In this document: in pieces, positions 35,631-44,719 of the stretch
Layout of the letters: each line of letters starts with the position of its first letter
How positions within the stretch are numbered: position 1 is the first letter of the stretch
DNA from: an uncultured Chitinophagaceae bacterium
Lineage (GTDB): Bacteria; Bacteroidota; Bacteroidia; Chitinophagales; Chitinophagaceae
DNA: 64,000 nt
Reading direction: 5' to 3'
Assembly: GCA_937958995.1 (NCBI GenBank)
Contig: CALGAP010000009.1
Location: 186,001-250,000 of the forward strand
The notes under the pieces: generated by a model
The model's database searches: none
Told to the model about the DNA's origin: nothing
What the model saw: only the letters and a program-made list of their open reading frames with translations
Made by a program: the position numbers and the translations under genes

Positions 35631-36050
35631 TCAACGGACAATCAATTGCCCGTTTTCAATTCGTTCATCATTGCTGAATATCTCAAACAAATAAGAACCC
35701 TTCTCAATGTTGTTGAGAACAGTCGTCTGTTTGTTGCGGATATTCGCTTGTTTTACCAGGTTGCCTTCCATATCGAAAATGTAAAGCTGGTACACTTTGC
35801 CATCGGCATCGTTAGAGGAACCAGAAGCGCTGAAGAAGAGTACCTCGTGCGTGGCGCTGGGGTACAACTTGATCTTGTACTTCTTACTGATAGTTTGTTT
35901 TTGTACCAGGATGGTATCTGCCCGCGAAAGAGGAGATGATATGGGGCAGGCGCTCGCCGTGCATTGAAACACGACGCACAGCAGTGCGGTTACTGCCAGC
36001 AGGGATATAGCATGGCCAGTATATTTTTTTCCGGGTACAGTTTTCTTCAT
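35631..36050 (-). CDS. Small secreted protein consisting mainly of a T9SS type-A sorting domain
   Basis: 139 residues from ATG 36050, chosen because it starts MKKTVPGKK before the hydrophobic segment; the frame opens at 36083. After the signal peptide (to about 36) and a short linker comes a sorting domain of about 80 residues: KLYPSATHEVLFFSAS, YQLYIFDMEGNLVKQ, and SYLFEIFSNDERIENGQLIV. Such domains normally end much larger cargo. Here no passenger is left, so the protein may be a relic, a competitor for the sortase, or a very small surface protein. Confidence 0.8.
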   Translation of the reverse strand: MKKTVPGKKYTGHAISLLAVTALLCVVFQCTASACPISSPLSRADTILVQKQTISKKYKIKLYPSATHEVLFFSASGSSNDADGKVYQLYIFDMEGNLVKQANIRNKQTTVLNNIEKGSYLFEIFSNDERIENGQLIVR

Positions 36051-36131
36051 GGGCCTACCTTTTGGGTAAGTAATAGTTTTCAAAAAGGGTACGGATTAAA
36101 CGAATATCTTATTGACGATCTGACGACGGCA

Positions 36132-37097
36132 CTAGAACCTGACCGGGCAACGTGTTGATGTGCTCCAGCGGTCGTTGTTGCCTAAACGGAGGCCGAACTT
36201 CACCTGGAAAGTGTAGTAGGCGTCGTTGTTTTCGGCAGTACCTCTTTTCTGCCCGGGCAAATAAGGTGCGCCGGTTCCAGATACAAGACCACTCTTGTTA
36301 GCCATTCTCTCTGCTAACTGCGCCTGTTGCAGCGGCAAGTGTGCATAGAACAGGGCCGGGTCAATGTAACTGGTACTTACATCGTCGATATAATCGGTAA
36401 ATGTAGTTCTGTGAATCACTTCAAGACCCACGTGCATATTGTCGTTGATGTAATATTTCACACCAACACCCATCGGCACGTTCATCTGGATGAGTTTATA
36501 CTCCTTGCGATCGGGGAACTCGGGAAAACCTTGTCCTTCCGTATGCAGAGGTCTCAATTCAACCCATTGACCAGTGAGGGGGTCTGTTCCTTTCGGGTTA
36601 AAACGGAACACGCCAACACCAATTAAGCCATAAGGTCTTAACTTCTTATATACATCGCTGGGTTCGTATTCGAAAAATACGGTGGGATAAATTTCTGCCG
36701 CTATAAAAGCTTCCTGCAAAGGTGATTTGAAATCAGAATTACGCCTTTTACGGGCTTCTTCCATACCGCCCTTACCCTTGATGATGGCATCATCGCCTTC
36801 CAGGCTACCTACGCTGAGGTTAAGACGAAATGCCAGCCAATCTGTAGGATTATAGGTCAGCCACGCACCAAAGTTGAGTTTGGTCATCGGGAAGTTGTTA
36901 TCCTTCAAACCTCTTCTGCCTATACCGGCAGTACCACCCAGGTCACCCAGGAAGTTGGAGGGACCAACTGTAATACCAGCTTCCCAATAAGAAGTAGATT
37001 CACCGTAAGACTGACTAAAAGAGGGCAGGCAGTGGGACAAAACAATAAGTGTAATTATCCAGCACTTCCATACAGAAGAATGTAAATTCTGTTTCAT
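36132..37097 (-). CDS. Outer-membrane beta-barrel protein, PorG/DUF6089-like
   Basis: 321 residues with a signal peptide ending SFSQ near 29. YWEAGITVGPSNFLGDLGG is typical of the DUF6089 family, which includes the T9SS component PorG. Alternating strands follow (AFRLNLSVGSLEGDD, PYGLIGVGVFRFNP, PMGVGVKYYINDNMHVGLEV) and YTFQVKFGLRLG near the end suits barrel assembly. A role in the T9SS is plausible given the cargo genes in this window, but many DUF6089 proteins have no known function. Confidence 0.78.
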   Translation of the reverse strand: MKQNLHSSVWKCWIITLIVLSHCLPSFSQSYGESTSYWEAGITVGPSNFLGDLGGTAGIGRRGLKDNNFPMTKLNFGAWLTYNPTDWLAFRLNLSVGSLEGDDAIIKGKGGMEEARKRRNSDFKSPLQEAFIAAEIYPTVFFEYEPSDVYKKLRPYGLIGVGVFRFNPKGTDPLTGQWVELRPLHTEGQGFPEFPDRKEYKLIQMNVPMGVGVKYYINDNMHVGLEVIHRTTFTDYIDDVSTSYIDPALFYAHLPLQQAQLAERMANKSGLVSGTGAPYLPGQKRGTAENNDAYYTFQVKFGLRLGNNDRWSTSTRCPVRF

Positions 37098-37245
37098 GGA
37101 ATATTGAATTTAGTTTTCAGATGGTCAATGGATTCCGCGCCTAAACTAATAAACGCAGGACATACTTACAAGAAACGCGGAAATATTTCTTTTTGTATCA
37201 AAATGTGAAAAAAAATCTAGGCGTACAGGAATTAACCTATGATTT

Positions 37246-37701
37246 TCAGATGGATTTTTGTAGCAACATTTCTATATGTTCAATTCCATCTTCCATGTAC
37301 ACGTCGCTTGAGCGTTGAAAACCAAAGGAGTTATAAAAGCGCTCGAGATATAATTGTGCACCGATCTTTATATCGGTATTTCCCCATCTGGTATATAATA
37401 TATTGATGGCTTGTTTCATTAATTCTTTTCCCAAACCGAGACTTCTCAACGAAGGGGAAGTTACGACTCTGCCTATCGAAGGTTCCCTATAGGAAATTCC
37501 CGCAGGTACCAGCCGCGCATAAGCCGCCAGCAAATCGCCTTTCCAGCCCATGATGTGCAATGAAGGCTGGTCTTTATTGTCTGCATCCAGGAACACGCAA
37601 TTTTGTTCTACTACAAACACTTCACTTCTTAATCGAAGAACAGCATATAATTCATCAGGCGTTAACTGCTGAAACGGTTTGCATTTCCAATCGATGGACA
37701 T
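37246..37701 (-). CDS. GNAT acetyltransferase, ElaA-like
   Basis: 151 residues, single GNAT domain. YAVLRLRSEVFVVEQNCVF is the ElaA-type N-terminal signature and VVTSPSLRSLGLGKELM is the acetyl-CoA pyrophosphate loop. Acceptor unknown. It is divergent from the dioxygenase remnant at 37744. Confidence 0.88.
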   Translation of the reverse strand: MSIDWKCKPFQQLTPDELYAVLRLRSEVFVVEQNCVFLDADNKDQPSLHIMGWKGDLLAAYARLVPAGISYREPSIGRVVTSPSLRSLGLGKELMKQAINILYTRWGNTDIKIGAQLYLERFYNSFGFQRSSDVYMEDGIEHIEMLLQKSI

Positions 37702-37743
37702 CTGTCGTTTATTAAAGCCTTAAATTTATACAAATTGAGTGTT

Positions 37744-37896
37744 ATGCCAGCGGTTAAAGATTTTAGTACCGTACACTCACTGGTCGGCGACCTTTTCAGA
37801 ATGCCTTCTTCAGAGGCCGAATGGAAGCAATACGAGTTAAGCAAAGAACAAATCGAAAGGGGAGAAGATGGAAGGAGAGTTTTTTCGTTGTTGTAG
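37744..37896 (+). pseudogene. Truncated N-terminus of a phytanoyl-CoA dioxygenase (PhyH)-like gene
   Basis: A 50-codon frame begins MPAVKDFSTVHSLVGDLFRM and continues PSSEAEWKQYELSKEQI. This resembles the first ~40 residues of PhyH-family oxygenases, which read LF..P....EW..Y.Ls.EQv.FFhenGY. The homology stops exactly there; the remaining ERGEDGRRVFSLL comes from a purine-rich tract and a TAG. The iron-binding core is absent and nothing similar follows before rarA, so this is probably the stub left by a deletion. The family call is from memory of the motif. Confidence 0.55.
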
Positions 37897-37930
37897 GAAG
37901 GGTGGAATTAAGGTTTTCTTACCCCCAATC

Positions 37931-39190
37931 CTAGTACCCATATTTCTCTTTCCAAAGACTTCTCAAAAACTTCCGTATTTCTTCTTCTCTCGCATTTTTT
38001 CCCGGATCATAAAATTTCGTGTTCGCGATTTCCGGGGGCAGGTACTCTTGAGGTGAAAAATTTCTTTCGTAGTCGTGGCTGTATTGGTAGCCTTGCCCGT
38101 ATTGAAGATTTTTCATGAGTTGAGTGGGCGCATTGCGGATATGCAGGGGGACCGGCAGGTCGCCGTGGGCGCGCACGGCTGCGGTGGCATTGGCAATGGC
38201 AATAGTAGCCGAATTGCTTTTGGGCGATGAGGCCAGGTAAATAGCGCATTGCGAGAGTATCAAGTTCGATTCGGGATAGCCGATTTTATTCACCGCCTCA
38301 AAAGTGGCGTTGGCCATCACCAGCGCCGTGGGATTGGCATTGCCGATATCTTCACTCGCCAGAATCAGCATGCGGCGCGCAATGAACTTTACATCTTCTC
38401 CGCCTTCAATCATTCTTGCCAGCCAGTAAACCGTCGCATTGGGATCGCTGCCGCGGATTGATTTTATAAACGCTGAGATGATGTCGTAGTGTTGTTCGCC
38501 GCCCTTATCATAAAGCGCGATGCGCTGCTGCGCAATCTCCATCACCAATTTATCAGTGATCACCACATTGTCGCCGGCGGTGTCCGTTACCAGTTCTAAC
38601 AGGTTAAGCAACTTACGGGCATCACCACCTGAAATATTGATCAGCGCGGCCGTTTCTTTCAGCTCTATTTTTTTCCTGGAAAGGATTTCGTCTTTTTTGA
38701 TAGCCTGCTGCAGCAATTTCACCAGCTCTTTTTCGCTCAAAGGTTTTAATACATAAACCTGGCAGCGGCTGAGCAGCGCGCTGTTCACTTCAAAAGAGGG
38801 ATTTTCTGTAGTGGCGCCGATCAATGTCACTACGCCTTTTTCAACGGCGCCCAGCAAGGCGTCTTGCTGGCCTTTGTTGAAGCGATGAATTTCATCGATA
38901 AAAAGTATAGCGCGGTCCTGTTTTTGCGCGGTGGCAATTACCTCGCGCACTTCTTTCACGCCCGAACTGATGGCGCTGAGTGTATAAAACGGCACCTGCA
39001 AAGTGTTGGCGATGATATTGGCGATGGTGGTCTTGCCGGTACCGGGCGGTCCCCATAATATCATCGAGGGCACTTTGCCCTGGTCTATTGCAGTATGCAG
39101 AATACTTCCCTTACCGGTGAGGTGCTCTTGTCCTACCAGGTCTTGCAATGATTTTGGTCGCAAACGTTCTGCAAGGGGGATGGTTGCCAT
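37931..39190 (-). CDS. rarA: RarA/MgsA replication-associated recombination AAA ATPase
   Basis: 419 residues from ATG 39190 (MATIPLAERLRPKSLQDLVG is the conserved beginning; an upstream start at 39208 is rejected). Walker A GPPGTGKTTIAN, Walker B ILFIDEIHRFNKGQQDA, sensor GATTENPSFEVN and the C-terminal tetramerisation region with SIRGSDPNATVYWLARMIEGGED are all present. It remodels stalled replication forks. Confidence 0.94.
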   Translation of the reverse strand: MATIPLAERLRPKSLQDLVGQEHLTGKGSILHTAIDQGKVPSMILWGPPGTGKTTIANIIANTLQVPFYTLSAISSGVKEVREVIATAQKQDRAILFIDEIHRFNKGQQDALLGAVEKGVVTLIGATTENPSFEVNSALLSRCQVYVLKPLSEKELVKLLQQAIKKDEILSRKKIELKETAALINISGGDARKLLNLLELVTDTAGDNVVITDKLVMEIAQQRIALYDKGGEQHYDIISAFIKSIRGSDPNATVYWLARMIEGGEDVKFIARRMLILASEDIGNANPTALVMANATFEAVNKIGYPESNLILSQCAIYLASSPKSNSATIAIANATAAVRAHGDLPVPLHIRNAPTQLMKNLQYGQGYQYSHDYERNFSPQEYLPPEIANTKFYDPGKNAREEEIRKFLRSLWKEKYGY

Positions 39191-39280
39191 AAGAATTTGC
39201 AAGGGCACTCAATTTAAGGCATTCGGGGGAGTTTCCGCGTGAACATCATACCTTCCGACTTGGCGCCTTTGGGTGAGCAT

Positions 39281-40129
39281 TCACTTTACGTATTCCTTCA
39301 AAAACTGCTGTATCCTGTCAAAACTGTCCTCCAGGTTCTTCCCTCGCCAGCCATGACGAGCATTCGGATAAATGACAAGATCGTGTTTTACCCCGGCTTT
39401 TCTCAGCTTATCATTTAAAAGCTTCGATTGCTCCACCGGCACCAGGTTGTCTTCGGCGCCATGCAGTATCAATGTTGGCGGAGACTGGGCATTCACAAAA
39501 TGAATCGGGCTCGCTGCGCGATACACTTCTGGCTTCGATTCGGGCGTGCCGCCCAGCATGCCCGAGAGCAGGAAAGGCACAGCAGGATACGACGGATTTT
39601 TATATAAATGCTCCAGGTCAGCTGGACCAAAGAAGGAGATGACAGCACGCGGTGTCACGTCACTGCTGTTTTTGTAACCCTGTAGCAAGGCCAAATGCGC
39701 GCCAGCGCTGGCGCCTACCAGCACCACGTTTTTTGAAATACCATATTCAGTGCGCTTATTCACGAGGAAATTAACGGCCGCGCGAAGATCTTCTTCCTGC
39801 GCTGGAAATTTGTTGAGGCCATTTTCAAAAAGGCGATAGTTCACATTGGCGAAAGCATAATCGTTGCCAAGACGCTTTTGAAGCGCGGTTATGTACGGGG
39901 CAAACTCGCTTTTATCACCACGAATCCAACCGCCACCATGTACCAGTATCAGCAATTTCGTTTTGGTGGTATCGCGGCCTTCGGGCAGATATAGATCCAT
40001 CCGCTGCCGGGGATCTTCGCCATACGCCACATCGGTGAGCGTCTCGGCCGGCAGCAGTGAGGAAGTATCGGTAGCCAGGGGAAGATTGCCAAAAAGCAAT
40101 AATCCCGTTAAGAATATCAGATTTAGCAT
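39281..40129 (-). CDS. Secreted alpha/beta hydrolase (esterase, BD-FAE-like)
   Basis: 282 residues from ATG 40129, starting with a hydrophobic signal (MLNLIFLTGLLLFGN). Oxyanion hole HGGGW, nucleophile elbow GASAG, catalytic Asp in HGAEDNLVP and His in NARHGW are all present and ordered as in small-molecule esterases of the BD-FAE type. A -7 box six bases upstream fixes this start; the frame continues to 40261 but that part would precede the promoter. Probably periplasmic; substrate unknown. Confidence 0.87.
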   Translation of the reverse strand: MLNLIFLTGLLLFGNLPLATDTSSLLPAETLTDVAYGEDPRQRMDLYLPEGRDTTKTKLLILVHGGGWIRGDKSEFAPYITALQKRLGNDYAFANVNYRLFENGLNKFPAQEEDLRAAVNFLVNKRTEYGISKNVVLVGASAGAHLALLQGYKNSSDVTPRAVISFFGPADLEHLYKNPSYPAVPFLLSGMLGGTPESKPEVYRAASPIHFVNAQSPPTLILHGAEDNLVPVEQSKLLNDKLRKAGVKHDLVIYPNARHGWRGKNLEDSFDRIQQFLKEYVK

Positions 40130-40134
40130 ATCAT

Positions 40135-40142
40135 CAAATTTA
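40135..40142 (-). promoter_or_regulatory. Bacteroidota -7 promoter box before the esterase
   Basis: Minus-strand TAAATTTG matches TAnnTTTG exactly and ends 5 bp before the ATG, implying a nearly leaderless mRNA. Confidence 0.55.
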
Positions 40143-40241
40143 CCCAAAAAGGCCGGGCCTGCCCGGGCGGAAAGACTAAGGAAATGCAAAAAAGGACGAT
40201 GGGTGTTTGGAAAAAAAAGAATTGCGAGGGAGTTGAGCGAC

Positions 40242-40748
40242 CTATTTTTTCTCTTCTTCAAATTGATTGTACCAGCTATTCATCGTGTTTTCGTGTATAA
40301 CGCGCCGCAACTTAAACATACCTCCCAGGAACACGACGTGCAATACAAACACCAGGATGTTGATCACCAGCATGGTGAGCGCCGAGAGATAGTCTGAATA
40401 TTTCGCTTTCACCAGGGTAATCCATGGAACCACGAGTTTCCACTCCGATACCAACTGACCAAAGAGATATGCGATCAGCAAGAAGTTGATAAGGAACAGC
40501 CAGTTGAAATTTCGTCTTTGCCTGGGGGTTAAAGGCGTATCGGGATAATTGTAGTTCAGCAGGGAAAGCCCCATATACACGAAGAGAAACATCACGCCAT
40601 AGCAAAGTAATTCTGTGATGGGATAGACGATTTTCAGGCTGAAAAATAAGCCACGCAAACCAAGCATCAGCAGCAATGCCACCAACACCAGTTGAATAAT
40701 GCAGCAAAGACGAAACAGTTTCCACGAAGTAGTTAGACCATTTGACAT
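40242..40748 (-). CDS. Hypothetical integral membrane protein
   Basis: 168 residues with four hydrophobic segments, about 14-34 (CCIIQLVLVALLLMLGL), 42-62, 83-101 and 125-145 (MLVINILVFVLHVVFLGGMF), and a charged tail NQFEEEKK. No family recognised. It lies between aspS and the esterase on the same strand, 15 bp after aspS, so it may be read from the aspS promoter. Confidence 0.75.
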   Translation of the reverse strand: MSNGLTTSWKLFRLCCIIQLVLVALLLMLGLRGLFFSLKIVYPITELLCYGVMFLFVYMGLSLLNYNYPDTPLTPRQRRNFNWLFLINFLLIAYLFGQLVSEWKLVVPWITLVKAKYSDYLSALTMLVINILVFVLHVVFLGGMFKLRRVIHENTMNSWYNQFEEEKK

Positions 40749-40763
40749 ACCAGCATGGGTGAA

Positions 40764-42587
40764 CTACAAATTAATTTTTATATGCAATTCATCCAACTGT
40801 TTTTTGTCTATTGTGGCAGGGGCATCGAGCATGACGTCGCGGCCGCTGTTGTTTTTCGGGAATGCTATGAAATCGCGAATGCTTTCACTGCCGCCCAGTA
40901 TCGCGCAAAGACGGTCGAAGCCATAGGCAATGCCACCATGCGGGGGCGCGCCATATTCAAAGGCGCCGAGCAGGAAGCCAAATTTGTGCATGGCTTCTTC
41001 CTGGCTCATACCGAGGGCAGCAAACATTTTTTCCTGCAGGTCGCGCTGGAATATACGTATAGAACCGCCGCCAATTTCATTACCGTTCAGCACCATATCA
41101 TAGGCATTGGCCTTGATCTGGGCATAAGGATGCTGAAGATAGTTGGCCGCATCTTTTATTACCGGGTCGTTGTTGATCATAATGGGAATATGCTCCGGTT
41201 TGGGTGATGTGAACGGATGGTGACGCGCCACCCAGCGGTTTTCTTCCGCATCGTATTCAAACAGCGGGAAGTCGAGCACCCACAACAATTTGAACTCATC
41301 TTTTCTGCGCAGCCCCAGTCTTTCACCCATTTCCATGCGCAGCTCGCTCATAGCCTTGCGTGTTCTTTCCTCGCGGCCTGCCAGTATCAGCACCAGGTCG
41401 CCGGCTTTGGCACCCGCTGCATCGGCAATGGCCTTGAGTTTTTCTTCGGTAAAAAATTTGTCTACGCTGCTCTTATAGGTGCCGTCGCTATTGCATTTTA
41501 TATATACCAATCCCTGCATGCCGATTTGCGGGCGCTTGACCCATTCCGTTAGTTCATCGGTTTGTTTGCGGGTATATTCGGCAGCGCCGGGCACGGCAAT
41601 GGCCAGCACGGTTTCAGCTTCGTTGAACACTTTGAATTCAGTGCCTGCAATCAGCTCGCCGGTAGCGGTAATTTTTCCGCCGCGGGTAAAGGCTGATTTG
41701 ATATTGAGCAGGGGCATACCAAACCGGATATCGGGTTTGTCGTTACCATATTGCCACATGGCGTCTTCCCAGCTCATGCGCGGTACTTGTTCCGTGATCT
41801 CAATTCCTTTCACTTCTCGGAAGATGTGTTTGATCATGCCTTCAAACATATTCAGGATATCTTCCTGCTCTACGAAACTCATTTCGCAGTCGATCTGCGT
41901 AAACTCGGGCTGCCTGTCGGCGCGCAGGTCTTCGTCGCGGAAACATTTCACCACCTGGTAATAACGGTCGTAGCCGCTCACCATCAGCAGTTGCTTGAAT
42001 GTCTGCGGCGACTGCGGCAAGGCATAGAACTGTCCCGGGTTCATGCGCGAAGGCACTACGAAGTCGCGCGCGCCTTCGGGCGTGGATTTGATGAGAAAGG
42101 GCGTCTCGATATCCATGAATCCCTGTTCGTGCAGGTAATTGCGCGCGGCGCGGTTAACGGCATAGCGCAACTCAAGATTTTTCTTCACCGCATTGCGGCG
42201 CAGATCCAGGAAGCGGTATTTCATGCGCAGGTCGTCGCCGCCATCGGTATCGTCCTGGATGGTGAAAGGCGGCGTTGCTGCCTTATTGAGAATAGTAAAG
42301 CTTTCTACATGTATCTCTATATCGCCTGTGGGAATATTCGGATTTTTGTTGGTGCGTTCGGCTACTTTGCCCTTAGCCTGTATCACGTATTCGCGTCCCA
42401 GCGGCTCTTTATCCAACTGGGCATTATGTGATTCGCCCAGCAACAACTGCGTAATACCGTAGCGGTCGCGGAGATCAACGAAAGTGATGCTGCCAAATTT
42501 CCTGATCGTCTGTACCCAGCCTGCAAGGGTCACCGCCGTGCCTGCATGCGACAATCTTAATTCGCCACAGGTATGAGTTCTGTACAT
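40764..42587 (-). CDS. aspS: Aspartyl-tRNA synthetase
   Basis: 607 residues, bacterial-type class IIb enzyme: N-terminal OB-fold (about 15-110, LAGWVQTIRKFGSITFVDLRD), motif 2 CFRDEDLRADRQPEFTQID, the bacterial GAD insertion in the middle (about 290-420), and motif 3 GGIAYGFDRL near the C-terminus. It charges tRNA-Asp. Confidence 0.98.
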   Translation of the reverse strand: MYRTHTCGELRLSHAGTAVTLAGWVQTIRKFGSITFVDLRDRYGITQLLLGESHNAQLDKEPLGREYVIQAKGKVAERTNKNPNIPTGDIEIHVESFTILNKAATPPFTIQDDTDGGDDLRMKYRFLDLRRNAVKKNLELRYAVNRAARNYLHEQGFMDIETPFLIKSTPEGARDFVVPSRMNPGQFYALPQSPQTFKQLLMVSGYDRYYQVVKCFRDEDLRADRQPEFTQIDCEMSFVEQEDILNMFEGMIKHIFREVKGIEITEQVPRMSWEDAMWQYGNDKPDIRFGMPLLNIKSAFTRGGKITATGELIAGTEFKVFNEAETVLAIAVPGAAEYTRKQTDELTEWVKRPQIGMQGLVYIKCNSDGTYKSSVDKFFTEEKLKAIADAAGAKAGDLVLILAGREERTRKAMSELRMEMGERLGLRRKDEFKLLWVLDFPLFEYDAEENRWVARHHPFTSPKPEHIPIMINNDPVIKDAANYLQHPYAQIKANAYDMVLNGNEIGGGSIRIFQRDLQEKMFAALGMSQEEAMHKFGFLLGAFEYGAPPHGGIAYGFDRLCAILGGSESIRDFIAFPKNNSGRDVMLDAPATIDKKQLDELHIKINL

Positions 42588-42660
42588 GCCGTAATTTTTT
42601 TACTGATAGATTCGTTGATACTTTATTGATTTTGGGCTCCCGGAATATGGGCGCGGGTGG

Positions 42661-42668
42661 CAAAGGTA
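42661..42668 (-). promoter_or_regulatory. Bacteroidota -7 promoter box for aspS
   Basis: Minus-strand TACCTTTG, an exact TAnnTTTG match, 73 bp upstream of the aspS ATG and in the region shared with the divergent peptidase gene. Confidence 0.5.
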
Positions 42669-42700
42669 AATGAAAACCCAAATTGTTTATTTTCACTATT

Positions 42701-43621
42701 ATGCCCGGTGATTCCTTATATTTTATGAATGCGCAGGGCGACACTATTTACCGCGTGTCGATTGCCGAAGCCGGGCGCGTAGTAGAAGATTCCCGCAATG
42801 AGCCCGTCACGGGCTGGCCCATCGCCATACCCTTTATTACCATCGCCTTCGTATTTGTGGTCCCGATCTTTATACGATGGGTGCGCCGAACGCTAAATAG
42901 ACAGATTGCCGACCGGGTTTACCTTGATAAACAATCGGTTTACAGCAGCATCCTGGAGCGGTTTAACCCTTATTATCAAAGCCTTTCGCCGCCGCTGAGG
43001 GAACGCTTCCTGAAACGAACGCTGCGTTTTATGACCTCCAAACGCTTTAAATACGTTCAACTGGAGGCCGAAGAACACATGCCTTTGCTGGTAAGTGCGG
43101 TGGCGGTACAACTGACTTTTGGGCTGGAAAATTACCTGCTGGACCATTTTCATACTATTTATTTGGTGAAAAGCGACTACAACTACGGCTTGTATAATGT
43201 GCCTTTCCAGGGACATGTGAATAAGGATGGGATATACCTGTCGTGGTCGAATTTTCTGCGCGCCTTTGAAAACTATCATGATGGCGATAATGTGGGACTG
43301 CACGAGATGGCGCATGCGCTTTCGTATGTGAACTTTATTGCCAATGACGGGTCGGATAACGGGTTTAAACAGCGATTTGTAGAATTCTCACGAACGGGCC
43401 GTAAAGTGTACCAGGAGGTTAAGGAAGGACGCTTTACGCTGCTGGGCAATTATGCTGCAACGAATTACGAAGAGTTCTGGGCCGTATGTGTAGAAAATTT
43501 TTTTGAACGCCCCGAGTCATTCCGCGATCAGCTGCCATCGTTGTATGCCGCCATGTGTAAACTGCTGAACCAGGATATGTTATCCCCTCAATTGTTCCTG
43601 AAGCCAGTAGAAGCCGCTTAA
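42701..43621 (+). CDS. MtfA-like (M90) zinc metallopeptidase, copy 1
   Basis: 306 residues from ATG 42701. One transmembrane helix (about 42-62, WPIAIPFITIAFVFVVPIFI) anchors a cytoplasmic-type domain with VGLHEMAHALSYVNF, where HEMAH is the HExxH zinc motif, and NYEEFWAVCVENFFE, the downstream glutamate ligand region of M90. AVAVQLTFGLENYLL and YLSWSNFLRAFE are family features. E. coli MtfA cleaves peptides and binds Mlc; no Mlc-type partner is known here. A paralogue follows at 43847. Confidence 0.87.
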   Translation: MPGDSLYFMNAQGDTIYRVSIAEAGRVVEDSRNEPVTGWPIAIPFITIAFVFVVPIFIRWVRRTLNRQIADRVYLDKQSVYSSILERFNPYYQSLSPPLRERFLKRTLRFMTSKRFKYVQLEAEEHMPLLVSAVAVQLTFGLENYLLDHFHTIYLVKSDYNYGLYNVPFQGHVNKDGIYLSWSNFLRAFENYHDGDNVGLHEMAHALSYVNFIANDGSDNGFKQRFVEFSRTGRKVYQEVKEGRFTLLGNYAATNYEEFWAVCVENFFERPESFRDQLPSLYAAMCKLLNQDMLSPQLFLKPVEAA

Positions 43622-43645
43622 AGTCAACCACTTATAACGTAAGCA

Positions 43646-43653
43646 TAAATTTG
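43646..43653 (+). promoter_or_regulatory. Bacteroidota -7 promoter box before the second M90 gene
   Basis: TAAATTTG on the plus strand, followed by CG, 193 bp before the ATG at 43847. If used, copy 2 has its own promoter and a leader of about 185 bases. Confidence 0.45.
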
Positions 43654-43846
43654 CGCCAAAGGCTTTCATTTTTAATTTATTCTTTCTATTTTGTAACGTC
43701 ATTGATCCTCTCCTTTGATGACCGCTCATTTTAACTCTTAGAACTCCACTTTCCCTGAAGACCCATTTTTTCAATCCAAAGCTTTGTGAAGACCAAGTTT
43801 CGGTTGAGCTCGTACCTGCATTCCCAAAAAGAAAAAATGGAACCTT

Positions 43847-44647
43847 ATGGAAATCTTGGTCATTTTCCTGGTGGTCTTCGGCATTATCGTATTGCACGGT
43901 CCGGTAAGCTCCTGGATTAACCGTTTGTATGTAAAACGCCAATACAAATCTTTTCTCCAGCAGGAAACTTTTTACCACTCTGTCATTTCGCGTCATCTTA
44001 AATATTATAACCGGCTCAGCCTGGATGAGCAGCGCAAGTTTTTGTTCCGCACATTTATTTTCAGAAAGGCAAAACGCTTCCATTATATAGAAGTGAGTGA
44101 AAGCGCCGAAATGCCCATCCTGATCAGTGCGGTGGCTATTCAGCTCACTTTCGGTTTGGATAAATACCTGTTGAATTATTTCAAAGACATATTCGTGTTG
44201 AAAGACGATTACCACTATGGATTTTATTCACGACCCTTCCAGGGCCATGTGGATCACAGCGGAATTTATTTGTCGTGGGATAATTTCATGAAGGGTATTA
44301 AAGGTCTCACGCCCAACTGCAATGTGGGTTTGCATGAAATGGGTCATGCATTGGCTTATGTGAACTTCATTACGCAGACCGAGGAAGACAAACATTTCAA
44401 AAGAGAATTCAAGAATTTCTCAAAAGTTGCTCGTCCCATTTTTGAATCGATGCAGAAAGGAAGCAAGAATATATTGGGCGATTATGCCGGCACCAACTAC
44501 CATGAGTTCTGGGCTGTGAGCGTGGAAGTATTTTTTGAAAATCCCATTCGCATGCGTCATGAGTTGCCCGAGTTGTACCATGCAATGAGTCATTTATTGC
44601 GCCAGGATCCGATGGTCATTTTAAACACTAATAAACTCGCTGCCTGA
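43847..44647 (+). CDS. MtfA-like (M90) zinc metallopeptidase, copy 2
   Basis: 266 residues. An N-terminal transmembrane helix (about 2-20, ILVIFLVVFGIIVLHG) precedes the peptidase domain. The zinc motif is HEMGH in VGLHEMGHALAYVNF, and NYHEFWAVSVEVFFE provides the later ligand region. It is colinear with copy 1 over almost its whole length (AVAIQLTFGLDKYLL, PFQGHVDHSGIYLSWDNF) but lacks copy 1's ~40-residue N-terminal extension. A strong hairpin terminator follows. Confidence 0.87.
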   Translation: MEILVIFLVVFGIIVLHGPVSSWINRLYVKRQYKSFLQQETFYHSVISRHLKYYNRLSLDEQRKFLFRTFIFRKAKRFHYIEVSESAEMPILISAVAIQLTFGLDKYLLNYFKDIFVLKDDYHYGFYSRPFQGHVDHSGIYLSWDNFMKGIKGLTPNCNVGLHEMGHALAYVNFITQTEEDKHFKREFKNFSKVARPIFESMQKGSKNILGDYAGTNYHEFWAVSVEVFFENPIRMRHELPELYHAMSHLLRQDPMVILNTNKLAA

Positions 44648-44684
44648 TAGAAAAATTTTACATGGCTTTTTGTTTATGGTTTAG

Positions 44685-44713
44685 AATCGGGGTGCCGTCA
44701 ACGCACCCCGATT
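44685..44713. terminator. Bidirectional Rho-independent-type terminator
   Basis: AATCGGGGTGC (44685-44695) and GCACCCCGATT (44703-44713) form a perfect 11-bp stem with a 7-base loop, followed by TTTC. It lies between the convergent M90 gene (ends 44647) and the membrane-protein gene (ends 44720), so it can serve both. Confidence 0.85.
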
Positions 44714-44719
44714 TTCTTG

